Assembly: GCA_017469605.1 (NCBI GenBank)
Contig: JAFUGB010000255.1
Location: 1-7,749, forward strand
DNA: 7,749 nucleotides
Direction: 5' to 3'
Source: Clostridia bacterium
GTDB taxonomy: Bacteria > Bacillota > Clostridia > Christensenellales > Aristaeellaceae
Position 1 is the stretch's first letter. Each line of letters opens with the position of its first letter. Position numbers and translations under genes: made by a program. Below are positions 1-6,991 of this stretch, one piece after another. Below the pieces are notes generated by a model. It worked only from the letters and a program-made list of their open reading frames with translations, searched no databases and was not told the origin of the DNA.

Positions 1-72
<72 letters not shown>

Positions 73-73
73 T

Positions 74-110
74 GAAACCTGCAAGAGATTGCAGGTTTCT
101 TGCTGTTTTT
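74..110 (+). terminator. Intrinsic terminator of the tRNA-Thr transcript
   Basis: A perfect 11-bp inverted repeat (74-84 with 89-99) encloses a GAGA tetraloop. It is followed by a T-rich tract, TTGCTGTTTTT (100-110). It starts one base after the tRNA CCA end, as expected for a factor-independent terminator of a tRNA operon. Confidence 0.88.
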
Positions 111-177
111 GGGGGAAGTTTGCAGGATTCAGGGCGGAAAACAGGCGGCTTCATCCTTTGATGGGAGAGCAGATTTA

Positions 178-340
178 ATGTTTGCTGCGTTTTTTCTTTG
201 GCACATCCGGTGACGAACAGATGAAGGAGCAAATCGCTGCTATTGAGGGAGTAAGAACAGGATTGAAGACTTTTAATAGAGAAGTATTGTTTGGCTCAAT
301 TCGCATTAACTGGTCGACCTTAAAAGCTTTGTTAGAATAA
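178..340 (+). pseudogene. Possible frameshifted remnant of an unidentified small gene
   Basis: An ATG at 178, preceded by a GGGAG-like site around 163-167, opens a frame that stops at 211-213. Across the T6 run at 190-195 the +1-shifted frame continues as a plausible coding sequence up to TAA at 338-340. Removing one T would join both parts into a protein of about 54 residues ending in ALLE. The shifted part has a mixed, protein-like composition (charged helix-like start, then hydrophobic segments), but I recognise no family. It may be the tail of a gene disrupted when the neighbouring DNA inserted, or a chance ORF. A separate start at ATG 221 would give 39 residues but lacks a ribosome binding site. 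Confidence 0.22.
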
Positions 341-390
341 AGATGGCCAGTTGGGAATTGTTGGCTATTTTCGCTACTATTCGCATTAGC
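288..390. repeat. Imperfect direct repeat (two copies, about 70-80 bp apart)
   Basis: TTGTTTGGCT (288-297) followed by ATTCGCATTAAC (299-310) reappears as TTGTTGGCT (358-366) followed by ATTCGCATTAGC (379-390). The 10-mer ATTCGCATTA is identical in both copies. The second copy carries about 12 extra bases between its two blocks, and these resemble the repeat core again (TTTTCGCTACT). It may be a diverged tandem duplication or a pair of protein binding sites upstream of the restriction gene. Confidence 0.45.
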
Positions 391-413
391 GGGAGCGCGA
401 CGAGCGTTTCCGC
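389..413 (+). other. Ten-base-pair RNA hairpin upstream of the restriction gene
   Basis: GCGGGAGCGC (389-398) pairs along its full length with GCGTTTCCGC (404-413) across a GACGA loop, if two G-U pairs are allowed. The wobble pairs mean the structure forms in the plus-strand RNA better than in the minus-strand RNA. It is followed by TGTTTAGTTTAT, which is not a clean U-tract, so it is a weak terminator or attenuator candidate or simply a stable leader structure. Confidence 0.4.
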
Positions 414-466
414 TGTTTAGTTTATAAAGTGAATACTGTGCGATTCTTTGCTGTCCTGATTGAAAA

Positions 467-490
467 AGAGGTGCTTTCATGGTAAGATAA
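467..490 (+). other. Three-codon mini-ORF (Met-Val-Arg-stop) with strong RBS
   Basis: AGAGGTG (467-473) lies five bases before ATG at 479-481, followed by GTA, AGA and TAA (488-490). The start signal is better than that of the restriction gene 45 bases downstream. It could be a minimal leader ORF, or the surviving start of a gene whose body was replaced by the restriction locus. Confidence 0.3.
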
Positions 491-534
491 AAGCCGAAAA
501 TCGTTGATATTCAGTACAGAAAGAGCGTGAGCGC

Positions 535-3500
535 ATGGAAGCATTTGAACAGTTATTGTTTGACTTGAAAGCCCTTTCCATCAACAAAAGTGAACAGGGT
601 ACACGTTTTGAAAAATTGATCAAACAATTCCTGCTGACGGACAGGTTGTATTCCGAACAGTATGAAACCGTTTGGATGTGGGTTGATTTTCCCTACAACG
701 GCGGCAAGCATGATTCGGGAATTGACCTTGTTGCCAAGCGTTACGGCACTGACGAATACTGCGCTATCCAGTGCAAGTTCTATGATGAAAACCATAGCGT
801 ATCAAAAGATGATGTTGATACGTTCTTGTCTGCGTCTGGTAAATCCTTCACGGTGAATGGTCAGCCCATTTGGTTTGCGGAACGCCTGATTGTGTCCACA
901 ACCGATAAGTGGAGCCAGACCGCCGAAGATACTATCATCGGGCAAAACCCGCCCGTCAATCGCCTGCGTCTGAAAGACTTGAAGGATTCTTCTATTGACT
1001 GGAAGAGTTTTTCGCTGACCAATCCTGAAAAGATGCAGCGCAGCCAGCTTAAAGTGTTGCGTCCCCACCAGACGGCGGCGCTGGATGATGTGGTCAACAA
1101 GTTTGCCACTGCTGAGCGGGGCAAGCTGATTATGGCTTGCGGCACAGGCAAAACATTCACGTCCCTGCGGATAGCCGAAGCGATGACTAACGGAAAGGGC
1201 AACGTGTTGTTCCTGGTGCCGTCTATTTCACTATTGAACCAGTCTCTTACAGAGTGGTCAGCACAATGTAAGTATGAGTTCCATGTTTACGCCATTTGCT
1301 CTGATCCCAGGGCAAGCAAAACAACAAGCAGCGATTCTGTTGTAGATACAATAATTCCTGCCACAACCGATGTTCACGCACTTGCTGTAAGATATAAACA
1401 AAATAATGATGGAGGTTTCCAGCTATTCTTCTCCACTTACCAATCTATTGATGTTGTAGCCAAGGTGCAAAAGCAGATTGGTTTTGAATTTGACCTGATT
1501 ATTTGCGATGAAGCGCACAGGACAACAGGCGTCACGCTGGCTGATGAAGATGAAAGCAGCTTTGTGAAGGTTCATGATAATGATTTCATCAAAGCCAAGC
1601 GCCGCCTGTACATGACTGCTACGCCGCGCATTTATGGTGACGAGAGCAAGCAAAAGGCAGGCAATAAAAATGCTGTGCTCTGCTCTATGGATGATGAAAC
1701 CATCTATGGTGAAGAACTGCATCGGCTGGGCTTCTCCGAAGCGGTTGAACTGGGGCTGCTGTCGGATTACAAAGTGCTGGTCATGGCGGTGGATGAAAAC
1801 TATGTAAGTCGTGCGCTGCAAAAGCTGATTACTGACAGTAACAATGAATTGAGCCTGGATGATAGTGTGAAAATCGTGGGGTGCCTGAACGCGCTTTCCA
1901 AGAAAACATTGTATCAGGTGGATGAGGAGGGCTTTGCCACTGACCCCACGCCGATGCGCCGCGCTGTCGCCTTCACGTCCACGATTGAGGGTTCCAAGAA
2001 GTTTAAGGCGATGCTGACCGCCATACAGGACGAATACAAAATCCATAGCTATGACGATAAGACAGTCACCGTGGAAATAGACCATGTTGACGGCAAAAAC
2101 AACGCCTTGTTCCGCAAGGATAGGATTGATTGGCTGAAAGCTGACGCTGGTGAAAATGTATGCCGCGTGCTGTCCAATGCGCGGTGCCTGTCCGAAGGCA
2201 TTGATGTGCCTGCGCTGGATGCGGTCATGTTCCTGAACCCGCGCAAGTCCATTGTGGATATTGTTCAGTCTGTCGGGCGCGTCATGCGTAAGACCGCCGA
2301 TAAGAAGTATGGTTACATCATCCTTCCTATTGGCATTCCTGCTGGTATGGAGCCAGAAGAAGCCCTTGCGGACAACGAAAAGTATAAAATTGTGTGGGAC
2401 GTGCTGCAAGCCCTTCGTGCACACGATGACCGCTTCAACAACACCATCAACAAAATCGAACTGAACAAAAAGAAGCCAAACAATATCAGCATCATTGGTG
2501 TTTCTGGTGGCGAAGAAAAAGAAGGCGATGATGGAGGGTATAAGGAGCCAACCGTTATCAACCTTACGATGGATCTTTCCGAGCTTGAAAACTGGAAGAA
2601 CTGTATCTATGCGAAAATCGTTAAAAAGTGCGGAAGCCGTCAGTATTGGGAAACCTGGGCGAAGGATATTGCCGACATTGCCGCCCGCCACATCAATGAG
2701 ATTCGCATACTCTTGGAGCAAGAGGAAATCGCAAAGAAATTCCAGATGTTTGTCGAAGGCTTGCGCAGCAATCTTAATCCGACCATCAGCGAAGAAGACG
2801 CCATCGAAATGCTTGCCGAACACATGATTACCAAGCCTGTGTTCAACGCGCTTTTCGACAACTATGAATTTGTGAAGCACAATCCAGTGTCCATCATCAT
2901 GCAGGACATGTTGGACACCCTGCATGAACACGCGCTGGAAAAAGAACAAGAAACCCTGGATAAATTCTATCACAGTGTTCAGGATCGTGCCAAGGATTTA
3001 GATAACGCAGAGGCGCGTCAAAAAGTCATTTTGGAACTGTACGAACAGTTCTTTAAGAATGCGCTGCCAAAGCAGGTTGCCAAGCTGGGTATCGTTTACA
3101 CGCCTGTTCAGGTGGTCAACTTCATCATCAACAGTGTGGATGAAGTGTTGAAAGACCGCTTCGGTCAGAGTTTGAGCGATAAGAACGTCCATGTGCTTGA
3201 CCCCTTTACAGGCACAGGCACGTTTATCGTGCAATTACTGCGCAGCGGCTTGATTCGCAAGGAAGATTTGCTCTATAAATACACCAAGGAACTGCACGCA
3301 AATGAAATTGTGCTTCTGGCGTATTATATTGCCGCCATCAACATTGAAAAAACCTTCCACGAACTTTATCAGGCGGAGGAATACACGCCCTTTGAAGGCA
3401 TTGTATTGACTGATACTTTTGAAATGAGTGAACGTGCACAAGATGATGATGGGAATTATACCGATGAAAAACAAATGAATGTTTTTCAGAAAAATTCTTA

Positions 3501-5343
3501 TCGTGCGGAACAACAACTTGCCGCGCCAATTCGCGTGATTATCGGCAACCCGCCATACTCTGTCGGTCAAAAGAGTGCAAATGACAACAATCAGAATGTC
3601 ACATATCCTAAACTTGACCTTTCTGTGTCAAGGACGTATGTTGAAAAATCACATGCTGTTAATGCGCGAGCAGCCTATGATACTTATATCAAATCATTCA
3701 GGTGGGCAACTGACCGTATTGGAGAGAATGGTATCATTGGATTTGTAACAAATGGTTCATGGCTGGATGCTGTCGCTCTTGATGGCTTCCGCAAATGCCT
3801 ATTGGAAGAGTTCAATGCGATTTATTGTTTCAATCTTCGCGGTAATCAGCGAACTTCTGGTGAACTATCACGCAAAGAGGGCGGCAAAATTTTCGGTTCA
3901 GGTTCCCGCACACCTGTATGTATCACGATTCTTGTGAAGAAAAAAGGTGTGCGTAAAGATGGTTTTGTACACTATCACGACATTGGTGATTATCTTTCAA
4001 AAGATCAGAAACTTGATATTATTCAGAAATATGGAACAATTAGTAAAATATCCTGGGAAAGACTTACGCCAGATGAAAATGGAGACTGGTTGAACCAGAG
4101 AAATCCAAATTTTGTGAATTATATTGCAATAGCGGACAGAAAAAAGAGCGAAAAGGAAAGCATCTGGTCAAACAATGTTTCATCGGGGCTTGGAACAAGG
4201 CGTGATGCTTGGATCATAGATTATTCACCAAAAAAGTTGAAAGCCCGGATGGGAGGATTTGTTGAGTTTTATAATAGTGAAATCAAAAGGTGCGAACCAT
4301 TAATTCAAAAAGAAACTGCCCCCGAGCAGATACTTTTGGAATTGAGAAACAATGACCCCACTAAAATTAGCTGGTCAAGAGGTCTTCATAGACTGTTTGT
4401 AAATAAGACCAAACTGGTTGACAACGATGAGATTCGCACAATAATGTTGCGTCCATTTTGTAAGGAGCACTTGTATTATGATACCAATGTGATAGAGTAT
4501 CCTTCAAGATGGAACTCTATCTTCCCCGATGCAGAATACCAGAACCTTATCATTTGCACATCCGGTTCACCAGCGAAGAAGCCATTTTCTGTTCTAATAA
4601 CAAACTGTATTCAGAACGATGAAATGTTGGAACATGCGGTTTGTTTCCCGATGTATCTTTATGATGAAGAGAAGGCCGATGGGGCACAAGTCACATTGTT
4701 CGACATTATGCCAAGCGAAGGTGAGCAAAAGTCGCGATACAAGAAGCGTTATGCCATCTCTGATGCGGCGCTGAAAAAGTTCCAGAAGCTATACGGCAGC
4801 AAAGTGTCCAAAGAGGATATTTTCTACTATGTGTACGCAGTGTTGCATAGCAAAGACTATATCGGTCAGTATGCCGACAATCTTTCCAAAGAACTGCCGC
4901 GCATTCCTACGCTGGATAAGTTCTATGACTGGATGCAGCTTGGCAGGGATTTGGCTGACCTGCACCTGCATTATGAGAAGCCCGCTGACCCTGCCGCCCT
5001 GGGCTTGACCATCAATATGACGGTGGAAAACTACACTGTGGAGAAGATGCGGTTCACCAAGGAGGGCAAGACCGAAAAGAAAGATACCATCATCTACAAT
5101 CCATACATTACCATTTCGGGCATTCCTGAACGTGCGTATGACTACATCATCAACGGCATGTCCGCTATTGAATGGATTATGGAAAAGTATCAGGTCACGG
5201 TGGATAAGGCAAGCGGTATTCGCAATGATCCCAACGATTATGCGGGCGGCAAGTATATCTTCGACCTGCTGATTTCCATTATCAGTATGAGTTTGAAAAC
5301 CCTGGATTTGGTGGATAAGCTGCCTGAATACAAGGAGATTTGA
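535..5343 (+). CDS. Type ISP restriction-modification enzyme (nuclease-ATPase-methyltransferase-TRD)
   Basis: This single-chain defence enzyme should methylate adenine in its own target and cut unmethylated foreign DNA after ATP-driven movement along the duplex. Domains in order: an Mrr/PD-(D/E)XK nuclease (about 1-160; E26, D64 and Q79-x-K81 as likely active site); an SF2 helicase-like ATPase (about 170-640; Walker A GTGKT 203-207, DEAH 325-328, TAT 361-363, motif V 546-562, motif VI QSVGRVMR 578-585); a helical coupler (about 680-850); an N6-adenine methyltransferase (about 850-1170; TPVQVV 856-861, motif I DPFTGTGTF 889-897, NPPY 1005-1008); and a C-terminal target recognition domain with KPFSVLIT (1349-1356) and FPMY (1371-1374). 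The 1602 residues match Type ISP enzymes such as LlaGI and LlaBIII (about 1570-1600). All motifs are intact. Only ATG 535 can start it, because TGA 505-507 is in frame upstream; GAAAGAG (519-525) is a modest ribosome binding site. Residues about 1010-1375 are AT-rich, suggesting an exchanged specificity region. The recognition sequence cannot be read from the protein. Confidence 0.95.
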   Translation: MEAFEQLLFDLKALSINKSEQGTRFEKLIKQFLLTDRLYSEQYETVWMWVDFPYNGGKHDSGIDLVAKRYGTDEYCAIQCKFYDENHSVSKDDVDTFLSASGKSFTVNGQPIWFAERLIVSTTDKWSQTAEDTIIGQNPPVNRLRLKDLKDSSIDWKSFSLTNPEKMQRSQLKVLRPHQTAALDDVVNKFATAERGKLIMACGTGKTFTSLRIAEAMTNGKGNVLFLVPSISLLNQSLTEWSAQCKYEFHVYAICSDPRASKTTSSDSVVDTIIPATTDVHALAVRYKQNNDGGFQLFFSTYQSIDVVAKVQKQIGFEFDLIICDEAHRTTGVTLADEDESSFVKVHDNDFIKAKRRLYMTATPRIYGDESKQKAGNKNAVLCSMDDETIYGEELHRLGFSEAVELGLLSDYKVLVMAVDENYVSRALQKLITDSNNELSLDDSVKIVGCLNALSKKTLYQVDEEGFATDPTPMRRAVAFTSTIEGSKKFKAMLTAIQDEYKIHSYDDKTVTVEIDHVDGKNNALFRKDRIDWLKADAGENVCRVLSNARCLSEGIDVPALDAVMFLNPRKSIVDIVQSVGRVMRKTADKKYGYIILPIGIPAGMEPEEALADNEKYKIVWDVLQALRAHDDRFNNTINKIELNKKKPNNISIIGVSGGEEKEGDDGGYKEPTVINLTMDLSELENWKNCIYAKIVKKCGSRQYWETWAKDIADIAARHINEIRILLEQEEIAKKFQMFVEGLRSNLNPTISEEDAIEMLAEHMITKPVFNALFDNYEFVKHNPVSIIMQDMLDTLHEHALEKEQETLDKFYHSVQDRAKDLDNAEARQKVILELYEQFFKNALPKQVAKLGIVYTPVQVVNFIINSVDEVLKDRFGQSLSDKNVHVLDPFTGTGTFIVQLLRSGLIRKEDLLYKYTKELHANEIVLLAYYIAAINIEKTFHELYQAEEYTPFEGIVLTDTFEMSERAQDDDGNYTDEKQMNVFQKNSYRAEQQLAAPIRVIIGNPPYSVGQKSANDNNQNVTYPKLDLSVSRTYVEKSHAVNARAAYDTYIKSFRWATDRIGENGIIGFVTNGSWLDAVALDGFRKCLLEEFNAIYCFNLRGNQRTSGELSRKEGGKIFGSGSRTPVCITILVKKKGVRKDGFVHYHDIGDYLSKDQKLDIIQKYGTISKISWERLTPDENGDWLNQRNPNFVNYIAIADRKKSEKESIWSNNVSSGLGTRRDAWIIDYSPKKLKARMGGFVEFYNSEIKRCEPLIQKETAPEQILLELRNNDPTKISWSRGLHRLFVNKTKLVDNDEIRTIMLRPFCKEHLYYDTNVIEYPSRWNSIFPDAEYQNLIICTSGSPAKKPFSVLITNCIQNDEMLEHAVCFPMYLYDEEKADGAQVTLFDIMPSEGEQKSRYKKRYAISDAALKKFQKLYGSKVSKEDIFYYVYAVLHSKDYIGQYADNLSKELPRIPTLDKFYDWMQLGRDLADLHLHYEKPADPAALGLTINMTVENYTVEKMRFTKEGKTEKKDTIIYNPYITISGIPERAYDYIINGMSAIEWIMEKYQVTVDKASGIRNDPNDYAGGKYIFDLLISIISMSLKTLDLVDKLPEYKEI

Positions 5344-5347
5344 TAGA
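5332..5347 (+). promoter_or_regulatory. RBS of the membrane protein gene inside the restriction gene's end
   Basis: AAGGAG (5332-5337) is formed by the Lys-Glu codons just before the stop of the restriction gene and lies ten bases before ATG 5348. Ribosomes finishing the first gene would therefore clear or reload at this site. This supports co-transcription and translational coupling of the two genes and fixes the start of the second. Confidence 0.8.
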
Positions 5348-5977
5348 ATGAATGCATCCACGATAACTGATTGGCTCATGGTAATTATTACGGCTATTTA
5401 TGTTGCTGCAACAATATGTATTATGCTTGCAAACCAATCATCTGCAAAAGCGACAAAAATGCAGGTTGATGAAATGAAGCGACAATTTGAAGAAAACAAT
5501 CAACCATATATTACCACAGAACTGATCTACGAAAAGCGGTCTTTCTTTGGACTGCGCTTTACAAATCACGGGGCTAAAATTGCAGAGCATGTTACTATTG
5601 ATTTTGATCCGCAATTTGTTGCATGCTTAAAAGAATCATTCAAAAAATTGATTGAAGAACAAAAGGGAAAAGAATGTGTCATTGGTATTGGGCAACATTA
5701 TGATATATTCTTTGGCAAGAATGATATACGAGGTCAAGAAGACCTTATGCCTGCCAAGGGAGTTATAAAGTTTAAAAGTGGCAATAAAGAATATCAAAAT
5801 GCGTTTGAAATCGGATTAAATAATTACATGACCATATTTTCTGTTAATACTGAGGAAGAAGATATTAGGAATGAACTGCGCGCACAAAATGATAAACTGG
5901 AAAAGTTGAACACAACACTACTCCGATTAGCAGCGCAAATAAAAAACAATGAAGAAAACGATGAAAGTATACAATAA
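5348..5977 (+). CDS. Membrane-anchored protein of unknown function coupled to the Type ISP gene
   Basis: The family is not identified. The 209-residue protein has one N-terminal hydrophobic helix (about residues 9-28), a charged linker or short coiled coil (about 30-51), a probable beta-rich domain beginning at QPYI (52-55; it contains GLRFTNHG at 68-75), and a C-terminal coiled-coil-like helix (about 168-203) with regularly spaced Leu/Ile. Lysines at 35, 38 and 44 just after the helix suggest that the soluble part is cytoplasmic. Small proteins with one transmembrane helix followed by a '(R/Q)PY' beta domain are, from general knowledge, frequent hypotheticals in accessory regions; that likeness is my judgement. 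The gene starts four bases after the restriction stop codon, with its RBS inside that gene, so it is part of the same operon. It is much more AT-rich (about 32% GC in two hand-counted 60-base lines) than deoC, consistent with transfer. No catalytic motif is visible. Possible roles include a membrane-located partner, an abortive-infection effector or a passenger. Confidence 0.85.
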   Translation: MNASTITDWLMVIITAIYVAATICIMLANQSSAKATKMQVDEMKRQFEENNQPYITTELIYEKRSFFGLRFTNHGAKIAEHVTIDFDPQFVACLKESFKKLIEEQKGKECVIGIGQHYDIFFGKNDIRGQEDLMPAKGVIKFKSGNKEYQNAFEIGLNNYMTIFSVNTEEEDIRNELRAQNDKLEKLNTTLLRLAAQIKNNEENDESIQ

Positions 5978-6056
5978 CCCTCGAAAGGGTGTGCCTGAAA
6001 ACGCCGATAACAAATTGGCGCAAGTGGCAGTCCCCTTTGGGTGCGGAAAAGTTTAA
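5961..6056 (+). CDS. Possible 31-residue small protein overlapping the membrane protein gene
   Basis: ATG at 5961 opens a frame that overlaps the end of the preceding gene by 17 bases and runs to TAA at 6054-6056. The upstream sequence AATGAAGAAAACG offers only a weak ribosome binding site, so translation would rely on coupling. The peptide begins MKVYNNPRKG, ends VAVPFGCGKV, and has no transmembrane segment. I recognise no family. Its amino-acid composition is plausible, and the overlap geometry resembles that of real operons, but a 31-codon ORF can arise by chance. It could also be the broken start of a longer gene. Confidence 0.3.
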   Translation: MKVYNNPRKGVPENADNKLAQVAVPFGCGKV

Positions 6057-6307
6057 AAAGCGTAAAGCAAACAAAGGTAACGGTAAAGACCGGGAAAAAA
6101 GAAAATACGATTTTCCTTCAATCTTTGGCCTAAACTTGGGCGCTTCATGTGTTTTTTCGCATTTTGTGGCCTATCAGCCTTGGCAAATCCTGTTCCGCCC
6201 GCGGTTTGCAATTGGCCGCGGAAATTTTTAAGCTTCGCAGGAGAACGCAAAAAAAGCTCGAAAAATAAAAGCTTGAAAATATAAGGGGCTGGGAGGAGGA
6301 TACAGGC
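5978..6307. other. 330-bp intergenic region between defence operon and deoC
   Basis: Apart from the possible 31-codon ORF there is no supported gene. A short hairpin, ACCCT-CGAA-AGGGT (5977-5990), sits at the stop codon of the membrane protein gene but lacks a U-tract. A stronger hairpin with a T run lies at 6199-6229. The sequence from 6236 to 6300 is purine-rich and carries the deoC ribosome binding site. No convincing -35/-10 pair for deoC was found. Composition shifts from AT-rich to GC-rich across this region, so the right boundary of the accessory DNA probably lies here. Confidence 0.6.
6199..6229 (+). terminator. Possible intrinsic terminator after the defence operon
   Basis: CCGCGG (6199-6204) pairs with CCGCGG (6216-6221), extended by one G-U pair, around an inner loop of about nine bases. 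AAATTTTT (6222-6229) follows. The stem is short but all G-C. The T run is preceded by three A, so strength is uncertain. Position and orientation would suit termination of the restriction/membrane protein transcript before deoC. Confidence 0.5.
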
Positions 6308-6991
6308 ATGCAATGGACTACGCGGCAGGTGGCGGCCATGATCGACCACACCAATTTGAAGGCTTACGCCACCGAGGAGGATTTTCAGCGGCTTTGCGAT
6401 GAGGCGAGGGAATACGGCTTTAAATCGGTGGCCATCAATCCTTATCCTGTCAAGATGTGTAGGCGGATGCTGGCAGGGAGCGCTGTGCTGACCGGCGCGG
6501 CCATTGCCTTCCCGCTGGGCCAGACCACGGTGGCCACCAAGGTGGCCGAGGCCGAAAACGCCATCGCGGACGGCTGCCAGGAGTTTGATTATGTGCTCAA
6601 CGTGGGCAAGCTGAAGGAGCATGATTACGCCTATATTGAGACTGAAATGGACGCCATGGTGGCCGCGGCCCGCAGGGCGGGAATCTGCTGCAAGGTGATT
6701 TTTGAAACCTGCTACCTCACCGAGGAGGAGATCATCGCGGCGGCCAAGATTGCCGCGAGGGTCAAGCCCGATTTTGTGAAGACCAGCACAGGCTTTGGCA
6801 CGGCGGGGGCAACGCCCGGGCATGTGGCGCTGATGAAGCGGTACGCCGGTCCCGACGTGCAGGTGAAGGCCGCGGGCGGCATCCGCTCCTGGGGAGAGGC
6901 GAAGGCCATGCTGGAGGCCGGGGCCACAAGGCTTGGCACATCCAGCGGCATAAAAATTATGGAGGAAATGCGGGCGGCAGGCATTGAATAA
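6308..6991 (+). CDS. deoC: Deoxyribose-phosphate aldolase (DERA)
   Basis: This cytoplasmic class I aldolase cleaves 2-deoxy-D-ribose 5-phosphate to glyceraldehyde 3-phosphate and acetaldehyde in deoxynucleoside catabolism. The 227-residue length fits the shorter bacterial DeoC form. Visible family motifs are DHTNLK (13-18), the AFPLGQ segment (67-72), D94 in FDYVLNVG (assisting acid/base residue), the Schiff-base lysine K158 in FVKTSTGFGTAGAT, and K187 in VKAAGGIR near the phosphate-binding end. The start at ATG 6308 is supported by GGAGG (6295-6299) eight bases upstream. The gene is GC-rich (37 of 60 in one hand-counted line), unlike the AT-rich membrane protein gene upstream, so it belongs to the host backbone. 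No other deo genes (deoA, deoB, deoD) are beside it. Its own terminator follows at 7062-7087. A distant aldolase of another substrate is unlikely given the intact active site. Confidence 0.96.
   Translation: MQWTTRQVAAMIDHTNLKAYATEEDFQRLCDEAREYGFKSVAINPYPVKMCRRMLAGSAVLTGAAIAFPLGQTTVATKVAEAENAIADGCQEFDYVLNVGKLKEHDYAYIETEMDAMVAAARRAGICCKVIFETCYLTEEEIIAAAKIAARVKPDFVKTSTGFGTAGATPGHVALMKRYAGPDVQVKAAGGIRSWGEAKAMLEAGATRLGTSSGIKIMEEMRAAGIE

Larger units (their letters stand above)
111..534. other. Gene-poor 424-bp stretch between tRNA and restriction gene
   Basis: No convincing intact gene lies here. The stretch holds a possible broken small ORF (178-340), an imperfect direct repeat (288-310 and 358-390), a G-U-containing hairpin (389-413) and a three-codon ORF behind a good ribosome binding site (467-490). 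No clear -35/-10 pair was found for the restriction gene, although its promoter must lie here or further upstream. On the minus strand 175-480 is open for 101 codons, but that frame has no ribosome binding site and no recognisable motif. The stretch may be scar DNA left by insertion of the downstream defence genes. Confidence 0.6.

Noticed and set aside
175..480. Minus-strand ORF of 101 codons upstream of the restriction gene
   Set aside because: No ribosome binding site lies before its ATG, no motif is recognisable, and the opposite strand offers an equally plausible but broken small ORF. Kept only as part of the intergenic description.
1423..2973. Minus-strand ORF of 516 codons inside the restriction gene
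   Set aside because: It is entirely antisense to the intact helicase and coupler domains, whose motifs are all conserved on the plus strand. The long open frame follows from the codon bias of the real gene.
6053..6148. Minus-strand 31-codon ORF resembling the start of a sugar ABC transporter permease
   Set aside because: The likeness (QRLKENRIFFFPGLY) is short and generic, there is no ribosome binding site, and the frame ends after 31 codons. It is probably chance.
6181..6204. Possible attachment-site copy of the tRNA 3' end (CAAATCC and CCGCCC near each other)
   Set aside because: The matching blocks are interrupted by extra bases and too short. No contiguous copy of the tRNA 3' end occurs to the right of the restriction locus.
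5989..6231. Plus-strand ORF of 80 codons between the membrane protein gene and deoC
   Set aside because: It starts without a ribosome binding site, runs through the putative terminator hairpin at 6199-6229 and has low-complexity, non-family-like composition.
6257..6285. TATAAG (6280-6285) as -10 of a deoC promoter
   Set aside because: No acceptable -35 lies 16-18 bases upstream, and the predicted start would fall on the ribosome binding site.
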